From: Hominenteromicrobium mulieris | GTDB lineage: Bacteria > Bacillota > Clostridia > Oscillospirales > Acutalibacteraceae | Assembly (NCBI RefSeq): GCF_020687165.1 | Contig: NZ_JAJEQC010000005.1 | Length of the DNA stretch: 64,000 nucleotides | Reading direction: 5' to 3' (one strand) | Shown here: positions 46,904 to 54,779 of the stretch, in pieces | Numbering within the stretch: position 1 is the first letter of the stretch | Layout: each line of letters opens with the position of its first letter | Program-made: the position numbers and the translations under genes | The notes under the pieces: model-generated | Databases searched by the model: none | The model's input: only the letters and a program-made list of their open reading frames with translations | Told to the model about the DNA's origin: nothing

Positions 46904-49900
46904 ATGTATAACTCCAAACGATTCGAAACGGTGAAGAATATGAGGGAAAACAAGAAAATATCGAATGCCGTGCAGGCGGCCATCGGCGTGCTGGCCGTGG
47001 TTTTGGCGGCGCTGATCGTTTGGATGATGGTGCTGGTCTCGGGCATTCAGGGCACGGCGCGCGTGGTGAACTATGCGGGCCTTGTGCGCGGCAAAACGCA
47101 GCGCCTTGTCAAAATGGAGATTGCGGGGCAAGCGGAGGACGAAATGATAACGAGCGTGGAATCGTTTATCAACGGTCTGCGCTTCGGCGATGACGAGCTT
47201 ACCCTTGTGCGATTGGGCGACAAGAGTTTTCAGACGAAAATGGAAGAGTTGGCTTCTTGCTTTGAAAGCCTGAAGCAGGAGATTTATCTTGTGCGCGAAA
47301 AGGGTTTTGAGAAAACCGACATCATCGACAAAAGCGAAAAGTTTTTCGACATTTGCGATGAGGCGACGGGCCTTGCGGAAACCTATTCGCAAAAGCGTGC
47401 ATCCTCTTTGGCGGTTTTGGAGCGGTACATCACGGCGGATATCGTAGTTTTGATGATGCTGATCGGTTATGAGTTTATCAAGGCGCTGCACTACGCCGCC
47501 ATGAACCACGCTTTGCAGAAAAAGGTGTACATGGACGAAGCGACGGGGCTGCCGAACAAAAATAAATGTGAGGAGCTATTGAGCGCGCCGGAAATCATCA
47601 CGATGCCTATGGGTGTTTGCAGCTTTGACCTCAACAATTTGAGACGCATCAACAACAGCATGGGCCACGAAAAGGGCGACGCGTACATCCGCATTTTTGC
47701 GGAGCTGGTGCGCGAGGCGGTGCCGGCGCATTACTTTGTGGGTCGCGCGGGCGGCGACGAATTCATCGCCATTATGGACGGCGCGGACAAGGAAGAAATG
47801 CAGCGGTGCTTACAGCTCATCCGCGACCGTGTGGACACGTACAATGCGGCGAACCCCGATTTTCCGGTGAGCTACGCGGTTGGCATTTCGGTCTCCGACG
47901 AGAACGAAAACTGCACAATGCGCGATTTGTATATCTTCGCAGACAAAAACATGTATATCAACAAAAACCACGTGAAGCGCGAGGAAGCATTGGCCGAAAA
48001 GAAGCTGGATCGCAGGCTGCTGAAAAGCATGAAAAAATACGGCAGCAACTTTTCCGATTGCCTGTACTGCGACGCAAGGCAGGACGCTTACCGGGTAATT
48101 CGTGCGAGCGAGGCGTTTTTCCTTGTGGCGGACGGCAGTTATTCCGGCGCGGTGGAGCAGATTGCAGAAGAACGCGTGGCACAGGAAGACCGCAAGGCGG
48201 TGCGCAGCAGATTACAGCTGACGGCGCTGTGCGAGGCGCTTTCCGAAAAGAACTGCGTGGTGGAATTGCAGCACAAGATTTTCGGCGCGAACAGTGCCGA
48301 CTACGGGCGACTGACGGCGATTTTTGTGGATGCAGACCCGGACGGCACGCTGCACCATTTCTTGCTGGCGTTTGAGACGATCGACAGTGCGCAGCCGGAG
48401 ACGGACGCCAAGCAGCAACTGACGCAGTATTACGAGCAGCTGAAGCAGTCTATTTTGGAAAACGACAGTTACGTGGATGCGATGCTGGAGACTGCGGATG
48501 CGGTATACTCCGTGAATCTGACGGATGATCTGGTGGAGCGTGATTTCCGTCGTGAACGCGGCGCAGACATCTTTATTGAGGACTTGAAAGCACCGTGTCC
48601 GTACGGCGAATATTGCCACCGTCATTCTATGCTGATTTTGCCCGAAACGATGGGCAGCTACCGGTTGATCGACACGGCCGAAAAGCTTTTGGAACGCTAT
48701 GCGAGCGGAGAAAAGCAGGTGACGGTGGAATACTGTGAGCGCGTATCCGGCAGCGAGACACGCTGGATACAGAAAACGGCGCTGATGATGTCTTCACGCG
48801 TATACGATGCGAAGAGCAGCGAGGAAAAGCCGATGATCCACAGCCTTGTGCTGCTGAAAAACACCACGGAGTTCCATGCACAGGAGCAGAAGGAGCACGA
48901 GCGCTTGCGGGCTGAGGTGGACGAAGCAACACTGGCGAATAAAGCAAAGACGGAGTTCCTTTCCCGCATGAGCCACGATATCCGCACGCCGATTAACGGT
49001 GTGATGGGTATGCTGGAGATTATCAAGAAAAATCGTGAAGATCATGAGCGCGTGGACGACTGCCTTGAAAAGATCCATGTTTCCTCCGAGCATCTGCTGT
49101 CGCTCATCAACGATGTTTTGGATATGAGCAAACTGGAATCCGGCCATATGGAGCCGGAGCATGTGCCGTTTGACCTTGACGATTTGATGAAGAACGTCCG
49201 CACACTGAACGAAGCGCAGGTGGCAAAAACGAGTATTGTGTATACCTACAGCAAGATTTCGTTTGCGCACGCAAAGCTTATCGGCAGCCCGCTGCATCTG
49301 CGGCAGATCTTATTGAATCTGTTCAGCAACGCGGCAAAATACAATAAAGAAAACGGCACGATTGAAACGTATGCGGAGGAGATTGCCTGTGACGAAAACA
49401 CGGCGACATTCCGTTTTACAATACGTGATACGGGCATCGGTATGAGCGAAGATTTTGTGAACAACGAGCTTTTTGAGCCGTTTACACAGGAAAAGCAGGA
49501 CGCCCGCACGCAGTATCAGGGCACGGGACTCGGCATGTCTATCGTGAAGGAGCTCATCGAGAAGATGAACGGCACCATCACGGTGGAAAGCGTGCTCGGC
49601 GAAGGCTCTGCGTTTACGGTGACGCTGCCGTTTGAAATCGACAAGCATCCCTCTGCGCAGGCGGCGAATGGCGCGGCGGACGAAACGGCTCTGCACGGGC
49701 TGAAAGTGCTGCTGGCCGAAGACAACGAACTCAACATGGAGATTGCGGAATTCTTCCTGGAAGACATGGGTGCCGAAACGATGCAGGCGTGGAACGGCAA
49801 AGAGGCCGTGGAGGCCTTCCGAAACTCCGCGCCGGGCGAGATCGGCGTGATCTTAATGGACATCATGATGCCGGTGATGGACGGCCTTGAGGCGGTGCAG

Positions 49901-50071
49901 CGCATTCGTGCGCTGGACCGGCCGGATGCGAAAACGGTGCCGATCATCGCGATGACAGCGAACGCGTTTTCGGAAGATGTGGAGCGCAGCCGCAAAGCCG
50001 GTATGACGGAGCATCTCTCGAAGCCGCTGAATGCCGAAACGCTGAAAAAAGCGATCTTACGGAACATATAA
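46904..50071 (+). CDS. Hybrid sensor: GGDEF domain, histidine kinase and receiver
   Basis: A 1055-residue membrane protein. TM1 is at about 22-46, an extracytoplasmic helical sensor at 47-175 and TM2 near 177-195. A GGDEF domain (about 205-360) has intact GGDEF (284-288), so it may make cyclic di-GMP; no EAL domain is present. A PAS-like region (about 400-640) follows. HisKA has its phospho-His in SRMSHDIRTP (His691), and HATPase_c has ILLNLFSNAAKYN, RDTGIGM and GTGLGM. The C-terminal receiver has Asp986 in VILMDIMMPVMDG. The ATG at 46904 is seven bases after AAAGGG. Confidence 0.93.
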   Translation: MYNSKRFETVKNMRENKKISNAVQAAIGVLAVVLAALIVWMMVLVSGIQGTARVVNYAGLVRGKTQRLVKMEIAGQAEDEMITSVESFINGLRFGDDELTLVRLGDKSFQTKMEELASCFESLKQEIYLVREKGFEKTDIIDKSEKFFDICDEATGLAETYSQKRASSLAVLERYITADIVVLMMLIGYEFIKALHYAAMNHALQKKVYMDEATGLPNKNKCEELLSAPEIITMPMGVCSFDLNNLRRINNSMGHEKGDAYIRIFAELVREAVPAHYFVGRAGGDEFIAIMDGADKEEMQRCLQLIRDRVDTYNAANPDFPVSYAVGISVSDENENCTMRDLYIFADKNMYINKNHVKREEALAEKKLDRRLLKSMKKYGSNFSDCLYCDARQDAYRVIRASEAFFLVADGSYSGAVEQIAEERVAQEDRKAVRSRLQLTALCEALSEKNCVVELQHKIFGANSADYGRLTAIFVDADPDGTLHHFLLAFETIDSAQPETDAKQQLTQYYEQLKQSILENDSYVDAMLETADAVYSVNLTDDLVERDFRRERGADIFIEDLKAPCPYGEYCHRHSMLILPETMGSYRLIDTAEKLLERYASGEKQVTVEYCERVSGSETRWIQKTALMMSSRVYDAKSSEEKPMIHSLVLLKNTTEFHAQEQKEHERLRAEVDEATLANKAKTEFLSRMSHDIRTPINGVMGMLEIIKKNREDHERVDDCLEKIHVSSEHLLSLINDVLDMSKLESGHMEPEHVPFDLDDLMKNVRTLNEAQVAKTSIVYTYSKISFAHAKLIGSPLHLRQILLNLFSNAAKYNKENGTIETYAEEIACDENTATFRFTIRDTGIGMSEDFVNNELFEPFTQEKQDARTQYQGTGLGMSIVKELIEKMNGTITVESVLGEGSAFTVTLPFEIDKHPSAQAANGAADETALHGLKVLLAEDNELNMEIAEFFLEDMGAETMQAWNGKEAVEAFRNSAPGEIGVILMDIMMPVMDGLEAVQRIRALDRPDAKTVPIIAMTANAFSEDVERSRKAGMTEHLSKPLNAETLKKAILRNI

Positions 50072-50098
50072 CCCGTGCGGTAAAGACAAATATTCGTT

Positions 50099-50125
50099 AA
50101 GGGCGGCGAAGAGCTGCCCTTTTTT
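50099..50125 (+). terminator. Terminator after the hybrid sensor gene
   Basis: AAGGGCGGC (50099-50107) pairs with GCTGCCCTT (50113-50121), followed by T. Confidence 0.8.
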
Positions 50126-50138
50126 CGTGTACCGACAC

Positions 50139-50194
50139 TTGATTTTTCTTTTTGTTGTGGTATACTCATTTGGGAGTATTAGAATCAATTCTAA
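50139..50194 (+). promoter_or_regulatory. Promoter and palindromic operator of a tetR gene
   Basis: TTGATT (50139-50144) and TATACT (50161-50166) are 16 bases apart. TTAGAAT-ca-ATTCTAA (50179-50194), a perfect 7+7 palindrome, lies just after the transcription start, as expected for self-repression. Confidence 0.75.
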
Positions 50195-50216
50195 AACAGG
50201 GAAAAGAGGGGTATAA

Positions 50217-50918
50217 ATGGCAAACCGCAACGAAAAGGAGGCCTCGCGCAAGCGAATTCTTTCTACCTGTGTGCGTCTGTTTTTGGAGCAGGGGTTTAAG
50301 CATACACCGCCGAAGCAGATTTTGACGGAAGCGGATGTTTCCGCGGGCACGTTCTATAATTTGTACCGCACGAAAGCCGGTGTGCTCACCGAGCTGACCG
50401 AGTTCATGTTTCAAAATCAGTTTACTATCGCGGGGCAGATTGTGCAGGGGGAGACAGACCCCGTAAAGCTCTACGCGGTGGAGACGGCGATTCAGCTGAC
50501 GCTGGCAGAGTTGAACGAGAACCTGCGCCAAATTTACGTGGAGGCGTACACGCTGCCGGAAAATTTGGAAATCATCCACAGGATGACGGCCGAGATGCTG
50601 CACCGTATTTTCGGCGCGTATATGCCCGGGTACAGTGTGAGCGATTTTTATGAGTCGGACATCGGTTCGGCGGCGATTATGCGCGGATATATGGCACGTC
50701 CGTGCGACGTGTATTTTACGCTGGAACGCAAGTTAGAGCGCTTTTTGCAGCTGACACTGCGCATTTATTGCGTGCCGGAGGAAAAACAGCGGGAGGTTAT
50801 GGCACTGATTGCGAGCCTCGACATCCGTGCCATTGCAAACGAAGTGATGCAAAAGCTGTTTGCCGCGCTTGAGATGCACTATGAATTCACGCTCGGCGAA
50901 GAGGCAAAGCAAATTTGA
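50217..50918 (+). CDS. TetR-family regulator
   Basis: A 233-residue regulator with an N-terminal helix-turn-helix (about 9-55: ASRKRILSTCVRLFLEQGFKHTPPKQILTEADVSAGTFYNLYRTKAGVL) and a larger-than-usual ligand domain. AAAGAGGGG lies before the ATG. A perfect palindrome sits behind its promoter. The SPFH/zinc-ribbon operon follows after a terminator and its own promoter, which lacks the same palindrome, so control of that operon is not shown by the sequence. Confidence 0.88.
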   Translation: MANRNEKEASRKRILSTCVRLFLEQGFKHTPPKQILTEADVSAGTFYNLYRTKAGVLTELTEFMFQNQFTIAGQIVQGETDPVKLYAVETAIQLTLAELNENLRQIYVEAYTLPENLEIIHRMTAEMLHRIFGAYMPGYSVSDFYESDIGSAAIMRGYMARPCDVYFTLERKLERFLQLTLRIYCVPEEKQREVMALIASLDIRAIANEVMQKLFAALEMHYEFTLGEEAKQI

Positions 50919-50995
50919 TTAAAAAAGAGCCGCACAGACGGATATGCACCCGGTTTTCTGGGCACAGGTTCAAAATTGAAAAATGGGTTTCCATC

Positions 50996-51034
50996 ATGGA
51001 TGCTTCCCTGAATTCAGAGGGAGGCATCCATTTT
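50996..51034 (+). terminator. Terminator after the tetR gene
   Basis: ATGGATGC-TTCCCT (50996-51009) pairs with AGAGGGA-GGCATCCAT (up to 51031), followed by TTT. The 50919-51242 gap holds this and the next promoter and no convincing gene. Confidence 0.75.
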
Positions 51035-51152
51035 GATAGGTTTGAAGCGGGTGGGAAGCTGTATGTTTTGCGCTTGTGGGGACAGAAAAGCGAGGAGAGG
51101 GCTTTGATTTGCGAAAAGCGCAAATATTTGTTGAGTGTGCTGTCGAAATTCA

Positions 51153-51181
51153 TTGAAAACAGCAAAATTCTGTGCTAAACT
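51153..51181 (+). promoter_or_regulatory. Promoter of the SPFH operon
   Basis: TTGAAA (51153-51158) and TAAACT (51176-51181) are 17 bases apart. Confidence 0.65.
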
Positions 51182-51242
51182 TGAAGCATAAACACCGGGC
51201 GGAATATAACGTGCGGAAACCATTGAAAAGGAGCAATTATTT

Positions 51243-52535
51243 ATGGGTCTTATTAAGGCAGCTGTCGGCGCCGCGGGCGGTGTTATGGCGGATCAGTGGA
51301 AAGAATTTTTCTATTGCGAATCGATGCCGAAAGAGGTGCTTGTCACAAAGGGTGTAAAGCGCACGAGCGGGCGTTCCTCCAATACGCGCGGCAGTGACAA
51401 CATCATCACGAGCGGCTCCGGCATTGCGGTGGCAGACGGCCAGTGCATGATGATCGTGGAGCAGGGCAGAGTGGTGGAGCTTTGCGCGGAACCGGGTGAA
51501 TTCACCTATGACGCTTTGAGCGAGCCTTCTGTTTTCTCCGGTTCTCTCAGTGCGGGCATTAAAAACACCTTTGCGCAGATTGGCAAGCGTTTTACGTATG
51601 GCGGCGATGCCGGCAAAGATCAGCGCGTATATTATTTTAATACAAAGGAACTCATCGACAATAAATTCGGCACACCGAATCCCATTCCGTTCCGTGTGGT
51701 CGATAACAAGATCGGGCTGGATGTGGACGTTTCCGTCCGCTGCTCCGGCGTATATTCGTACCGCATTGCGGACCCGCTTTTGTTCTACACGAATGTGTGC
51801 GGCAATGTGGAGCAGGAATATACCCGCGACGAATTGGACAGCCAGCTGAAGCACGAGTTCATCAGCGCTTTGCAGCCGGCGTTCGGCAAGCTTTCCGACC
51901 TCGGTTTGCGTCCGAACCAGATTGTGGCACACAACACGGAGCTGGAAGACGCCATGAATACGGCGCTTTCCGCGAAATGGGGCGAGCTGCGCGGCTTGAC
52001 GGTCGTCAGCATTGCGCTTGGCTCCGTGACACTGCCGGACGAGGACGCCGAGATGATCAAGCAGGCACAGCGCACGGCGATGATGCGCGACCCGACTATG
52101 GCGGCGGCCACGCTCGTCGGCGCACAGTCGGACGCGATGAAAACGGCCGCGGGCAACTCTGCCGGTGCTATGAACGGCTTTATGGGCGTAAATATGGCTA
52201 TGAATGCGGGCGGCATGAACGCACAGGCGCTGTACGGCATGGGTCAGCAGCAGGCGGCGCAGGCTGCGGACAGCTGGAAGTGCGCGTGCGGCACGGTGGT
52301 CAACGGAAATTTCTGCCCGAATTGCGGGGCAAAGAAGCCGGATAACGACGGCTGGACCTGCTCCTGCGGTAAAGTGAACAAGGGCAATTTCTGTGCAAAC
52401 TGCGGCGCGAAAAAGCCGGAGGGCTTACCGAAGTACCGCTGTGACAAGTGCGGCTGGGAGCCGGAAGACCCCGCGCACCCGCCGAAGTTCTGCCCGCAGT
52501 GCGGCGACCCGTTTGATGAAAATGACCGTGCCTAA
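51243..52535 (+). CDS. SPFH-domain protein with C-terminal zinc ribbons (YdjI-like)
   Basis: A 430-residue protein. The SPFH/virion-core-like domain (about 20-300) starts with ADQWKEFFYCESMPKEVLVTKG and includes ITSGSGIAVADGQCMMIVEQGRVVELCAEPGEFTYD. A Gly/Ala/Met-rich linker (about 300-340) leads to zinc ribbons: CACGTVVNGNFCPNCGAKKP, CSCGKVNKGNFCANCGAKKP and a longer YRCDKCGWEPEDPAHPPKFCPQCG. B. subtilis YdjI is a smaller relative that helps recruit PspA to damaged membranes. AAAGGAG precedes the ATG. It heads an operon with the next two genes. Confidence 0.9.
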   Translation: MGLIKAAVGAAGGVMADQWKEFFYCESMPKEVLVTKGVKRTSGRSSNTRGSDNIITSGSGIAVADGQCMMIVEQGRVVELCAEPGEFTYDALSEPSVFSGSLSAGIKNTFAQIGKRFTYGGDAGKDQRVYYFNTKELIDNKFGTPNPIPFRVVDNKIGLDVDVSVRCSGVYSYRIADPLLFYTNVCGNVEQEYTRDELDSQLKHEFISALQPAFGKLSDLGLRPNQIVAHNTELEDAMNTALSAKWGELRGLTVVSIALGSVTLPDEDAEMIKQAQRTAMMRDPTMAAATLVGAQSDAMKTAAGNSAGAMNGFMGVNMAMNAGGMNAQALYGMGQQQAAQAADSWKCACGTVVNGNFCPNCGAKKPDNDGWTCSCGKVNKGNFCANCGAKKPEGLPKYRCDKCGWEPEDPAHPPKFCPQCGDPFDENDRA

Positions 52536-52575
52536 AAGTTGCAACCTGCGTTGAACTGTGAGGAGATGAGAGCAA

Positions 52576-53661
52576 ATGGCGGCAATTAAAGAATACAAAT
52601 GTCCTTGCTGCGGCGGCGCTGTGGAATTTGACAGTAAAATTCAGAAGATAAAGTGCCCGTACTGCGACACGGAGTTTGACACCGAAGCGTTTACCGCGCA
52701 CGAGGAAGAAGTACAAAACGCAAAGCCCGACGAAATGGACTGGGAGACCACGGCCGGCGGCGCGTGGGAGCAGGGCGAAGAAAGCACGCTGCGCAGTTAC
52801 GTGTGCAACTCCTGCGGCGGAGAGATCGTCTGTGATGAAAACACGGCGGCGACCTCCTGCCCGTACTGCGGCAACCCGGTCGTGATGATGGGGCAGGTGA
52901 GCGGCGCTTTGAAGCCCGATTACGTGATCCCGTTCAAGATCGACAAAAAGGCGGCAAAGGAAGCCTTGCAGCGGCATTATAAGGGCAAAAAGCTGCTGCC
53001 GAAGATTTTCAAAAAAGAGAACCATATCGATGAGATCAAGGGCGTTTACGTGCCGTTTTGGTTGTTTGATGCCGATGCCGATGCGGATATTCGCTATAAA
53101 GCGACGCGTGTGCGCACCTGGAGCGACAGCGATTACGATTACACGGAAACAAGCTACTACTCGATAGGCCGCAGCGGTGATATCGGCTTTGACCGCGTGC
53201 CGGTGGACGGTTCCTCCAAGATGCCGGACGATTTGATGGAATCCATTGAGCCGTTCAAGTTTGAGGACGCGGTGGATTTTAAAACGGCGTATCTCGCGGG
53301 CTACCTTGCGGACAAGTACGATGTGACGGCCGAGCAGAGCATCGACCGCGCCAACGAGCGCATCAAGCGCTCCACGGAAGACGCATTCGCTTCCACGGTG
53401 AAGGGGTATCACTCCGTCACGACGGAGAATTCCTCCATTCGTCTGCACAACGGCAAGGCAAAGTACGCGCTTTACCCCGTGTGGCTTTTGAACACGACGT
53501 GGAAGGGCAAAAAGTACCTCTTTGCGATGAATGGGCAGACCGGCAAATTCGTCGGCGACCTGCCGGTGGATAACGGGCTGTACTTTAAGTGGCTTGGCGG
53601 GCTTACGGCAGGCTTCGGCGTGATTGCGCTGATTGCCTATTTCCTGTTCTGGCTGTTCTAA
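52576..53661 (+). CDS. TFIIB-type zinc-ribbon membrane protein (YdjG-like)
   Basis: A 361-residue protein with two N-terminal zinc ribbons (CPCCGGAVEFDSKIQKIKCPYC and CNSCGGEIVCDENTAATSCPYCG), a central beta-rich domain (about 110-320), and a C-terminal membrane segment (about 340-361: LTAGFGVIALIAYFLFWLF) at the very end. It corresponds to YdjG in the ydjGHI group. GAGGAG lies ten bases before the ATG. It is cotranscribed with the SPFH gene (40-base gap) and the TPM gene (13-base gap), so the three probably form one membrane-stress complex. Confidence 0.85.
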   Translation: MAAIKEYKCPCCGGAVEFDSKIQKIKCPYCDTEFDTEAFTAHEEEVQNAKPDEMDWETTAGGAWEQGEESTLRSYVCNSCGGEIVCDENTAATSCPYCGNPVVMMGQVSGALKPDYVIPFKIDKKAAKEALQRHYKGKKLLPKIFKKENHIDEIKGVYVPFWLFDADADADIRYKATRVRTWSDSDYDYTETSYYSIGRSGDIGFDRVPVDGSSKMPDDLMESIEPFKFEDAVDFKTAYLAGYLADKYDVTAEQSIDRANERIKRSTEDAFASTVKGYHSVTTENSSIRLHNGKAKYALYPVWLLNTTWKGKKYLFAMNGQTGKFVGDLPVDNGLYFKWLGGLTAGFGVIALIAYFLFWLF

Positions 53662-53674
53662 GGGGGTGCGGAGA

Positions 53675-54490
53675 ATGAATAAAAAGCTTTTATTGGTATT
53701 TTTCGCCGTTCTTTTATGTGTCGTTGTGTCTGTTCCGGCGTTTGCCGATACGGCGGAGGACTACACGCCGCACCTGATCGACAACGCGGACCTTTTGACG
53801 GGCGAGGAAGAAAGTAATCTGCTCGCGAAGCTTGATGAGATCAGCGACCGGCTGAGCGTGGACGTTGCCGTTGTGACGGAAGACTCCATCGGCGACAAGA
53901 CACCGCGTGAATATGCGGACGATTTTTACGATTATAATTCGTATAAGTATAACCCGGACGGCGTTCTGCTGCTCATCAGCATGGAAGAGCGCGACTGGTA
54001 CATAACGACGACGGGCAGCGCCATTACGACCATTACGGATGCGCGGCGCGGCAATATGGAGGATGCGTTTTTGAGCGACCTCAGCGGCGGCTATTATTAT
54101 GACGCGTTTTCAACGTATGCCGATATGTGCGACAACTACATCTCGGGCGTGCAGAGCGGTTACTACGAGGAAGGTGAGGCGTACGAGGAGAGCACCGTGG
54201 GGAATTTCCCGTGGGGCCCGGCGATTTTGGTTTCGCTTGCTATCGGCCTCGTCGCGGCGCTCGTTGTGACGGGCTTTATGCGCGGGCAGCTCAAAACCGT
54301 GCGCCGTAAGGCGGCAGCGTCGGATTATGTGCGCCCCGGCAGCATGAACGTGGCGTATGCAAACGACGTGTTCCTCTACTCGCACGTGAACCGCACGGCA
54401 AAGCCGAAGGACAACGATTCTTCCGGCGGCTCCGCAACGCACACGTCGTCCTCCGGCACGACCCACGGCGGTGGCGGCGGAAAGTTCTGA
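53675..54490 (+). CDS. TPM-domain exported membrane protein (YdjH-like)
   Basis: A 271-residue protein with a signal peptide (about 1-22, cut near AFA/DTA), a TPM-phosphatase domain outside (about 28-165: LIDNADLLTGEEESNLLAKLDEISDRLSVDVAVVTEDS), a membrane segment (about 184-206) and a cytoplasmic tail ending in a Ser/Thr/Gly-rich stretch with HGGGGGKF, typical of this family. The ATG at 53675 follows GCGGAGA. TPM domains often assist membrane-protein quality control. It is the last gene of the operon. Confidence 0.88.
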   Translation: MNKKLLLVFFAVLLCVVVSVPAFADTAEDYTPHLIDNADLLTGEEESNLLAKLDEISDRLSVDVAVVTEDSIGDKTPREYADDFYDYNSYKYNPDGVLLLISMEERDWYITTTGSAITTITDARRGNMEDAFLSDLSGGYYYDAFSTYADMCDNYISGVQSGYYEEGEAYEESTVGNFPWGPAILVSLAIGLVAALVVTGFMRGQLKTVRRKAAASDYVRPGSMNVAYANDVFLYSHVNRTAKPKDNDSSGGSATHTSSSGTTHGGGGGKF

Positions 54491-54591
54491 TTTTGCCGGC
54501 AAGGCGATGATTCCGTTTGCGACCTGCGGCGGCAGCGGTATGGGCTAATGCGTTTTAAACCATAGCTAAACCGTATAAATTCATAGAAATT

Positions 54592-54630
54592 AAATCCGCA
54601 TTTCCGCAAACACCGGGAATGCGGATTTTT
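54592..54630 (+). terminator. Terminator of the SPFH operon
   Basis: AAATCCGCATTTCCG (54592-54606) pairs with CGGGAATGCGGATTT (54614-54628), followed by T. Confidence 0.85.
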
Positions 54631-54684
54631 AATTCTTGTTGTGAATAATAACGTAAAATTTAAGAAAGAAGAAAGGAAAATAGG

Positions 54685-54713
54685 TTGATTTTTGGCTGAA
54701 CTTCGTATATGAT
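54685..54713 (+). promoter_or_regulatory. Promoter of the surface-protein gene
   Basis: TTGATT (54685-54690) and TATGAT (54708-54713) are 17 bases apart. The leader contains an imperfect dyad (about 54728-54757, GTATA..GTAC/GTACGG..TATAC) before AGGAGG. Confidence 0.6.
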
Positions 54714-54779
54714 TAAAATAGAAACAGTATATACGGTACGTTCTGTACGGCGTATACATATAGTAATAGGAGGCCCTAT

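Noticed and set aside
46679..47509. A 276-codon minus-strand frame
   Set aside because: Composition is His/Arg-rich and it overlaps the WYL gene end and the start of the hybrid sensor gene; no ribosome site.
50915..51178. An 87-codon plus-strand frame after the TetR gene
   Set aside because: It starts on TTG without a ribosome site and spans a strong terminator hairpin.
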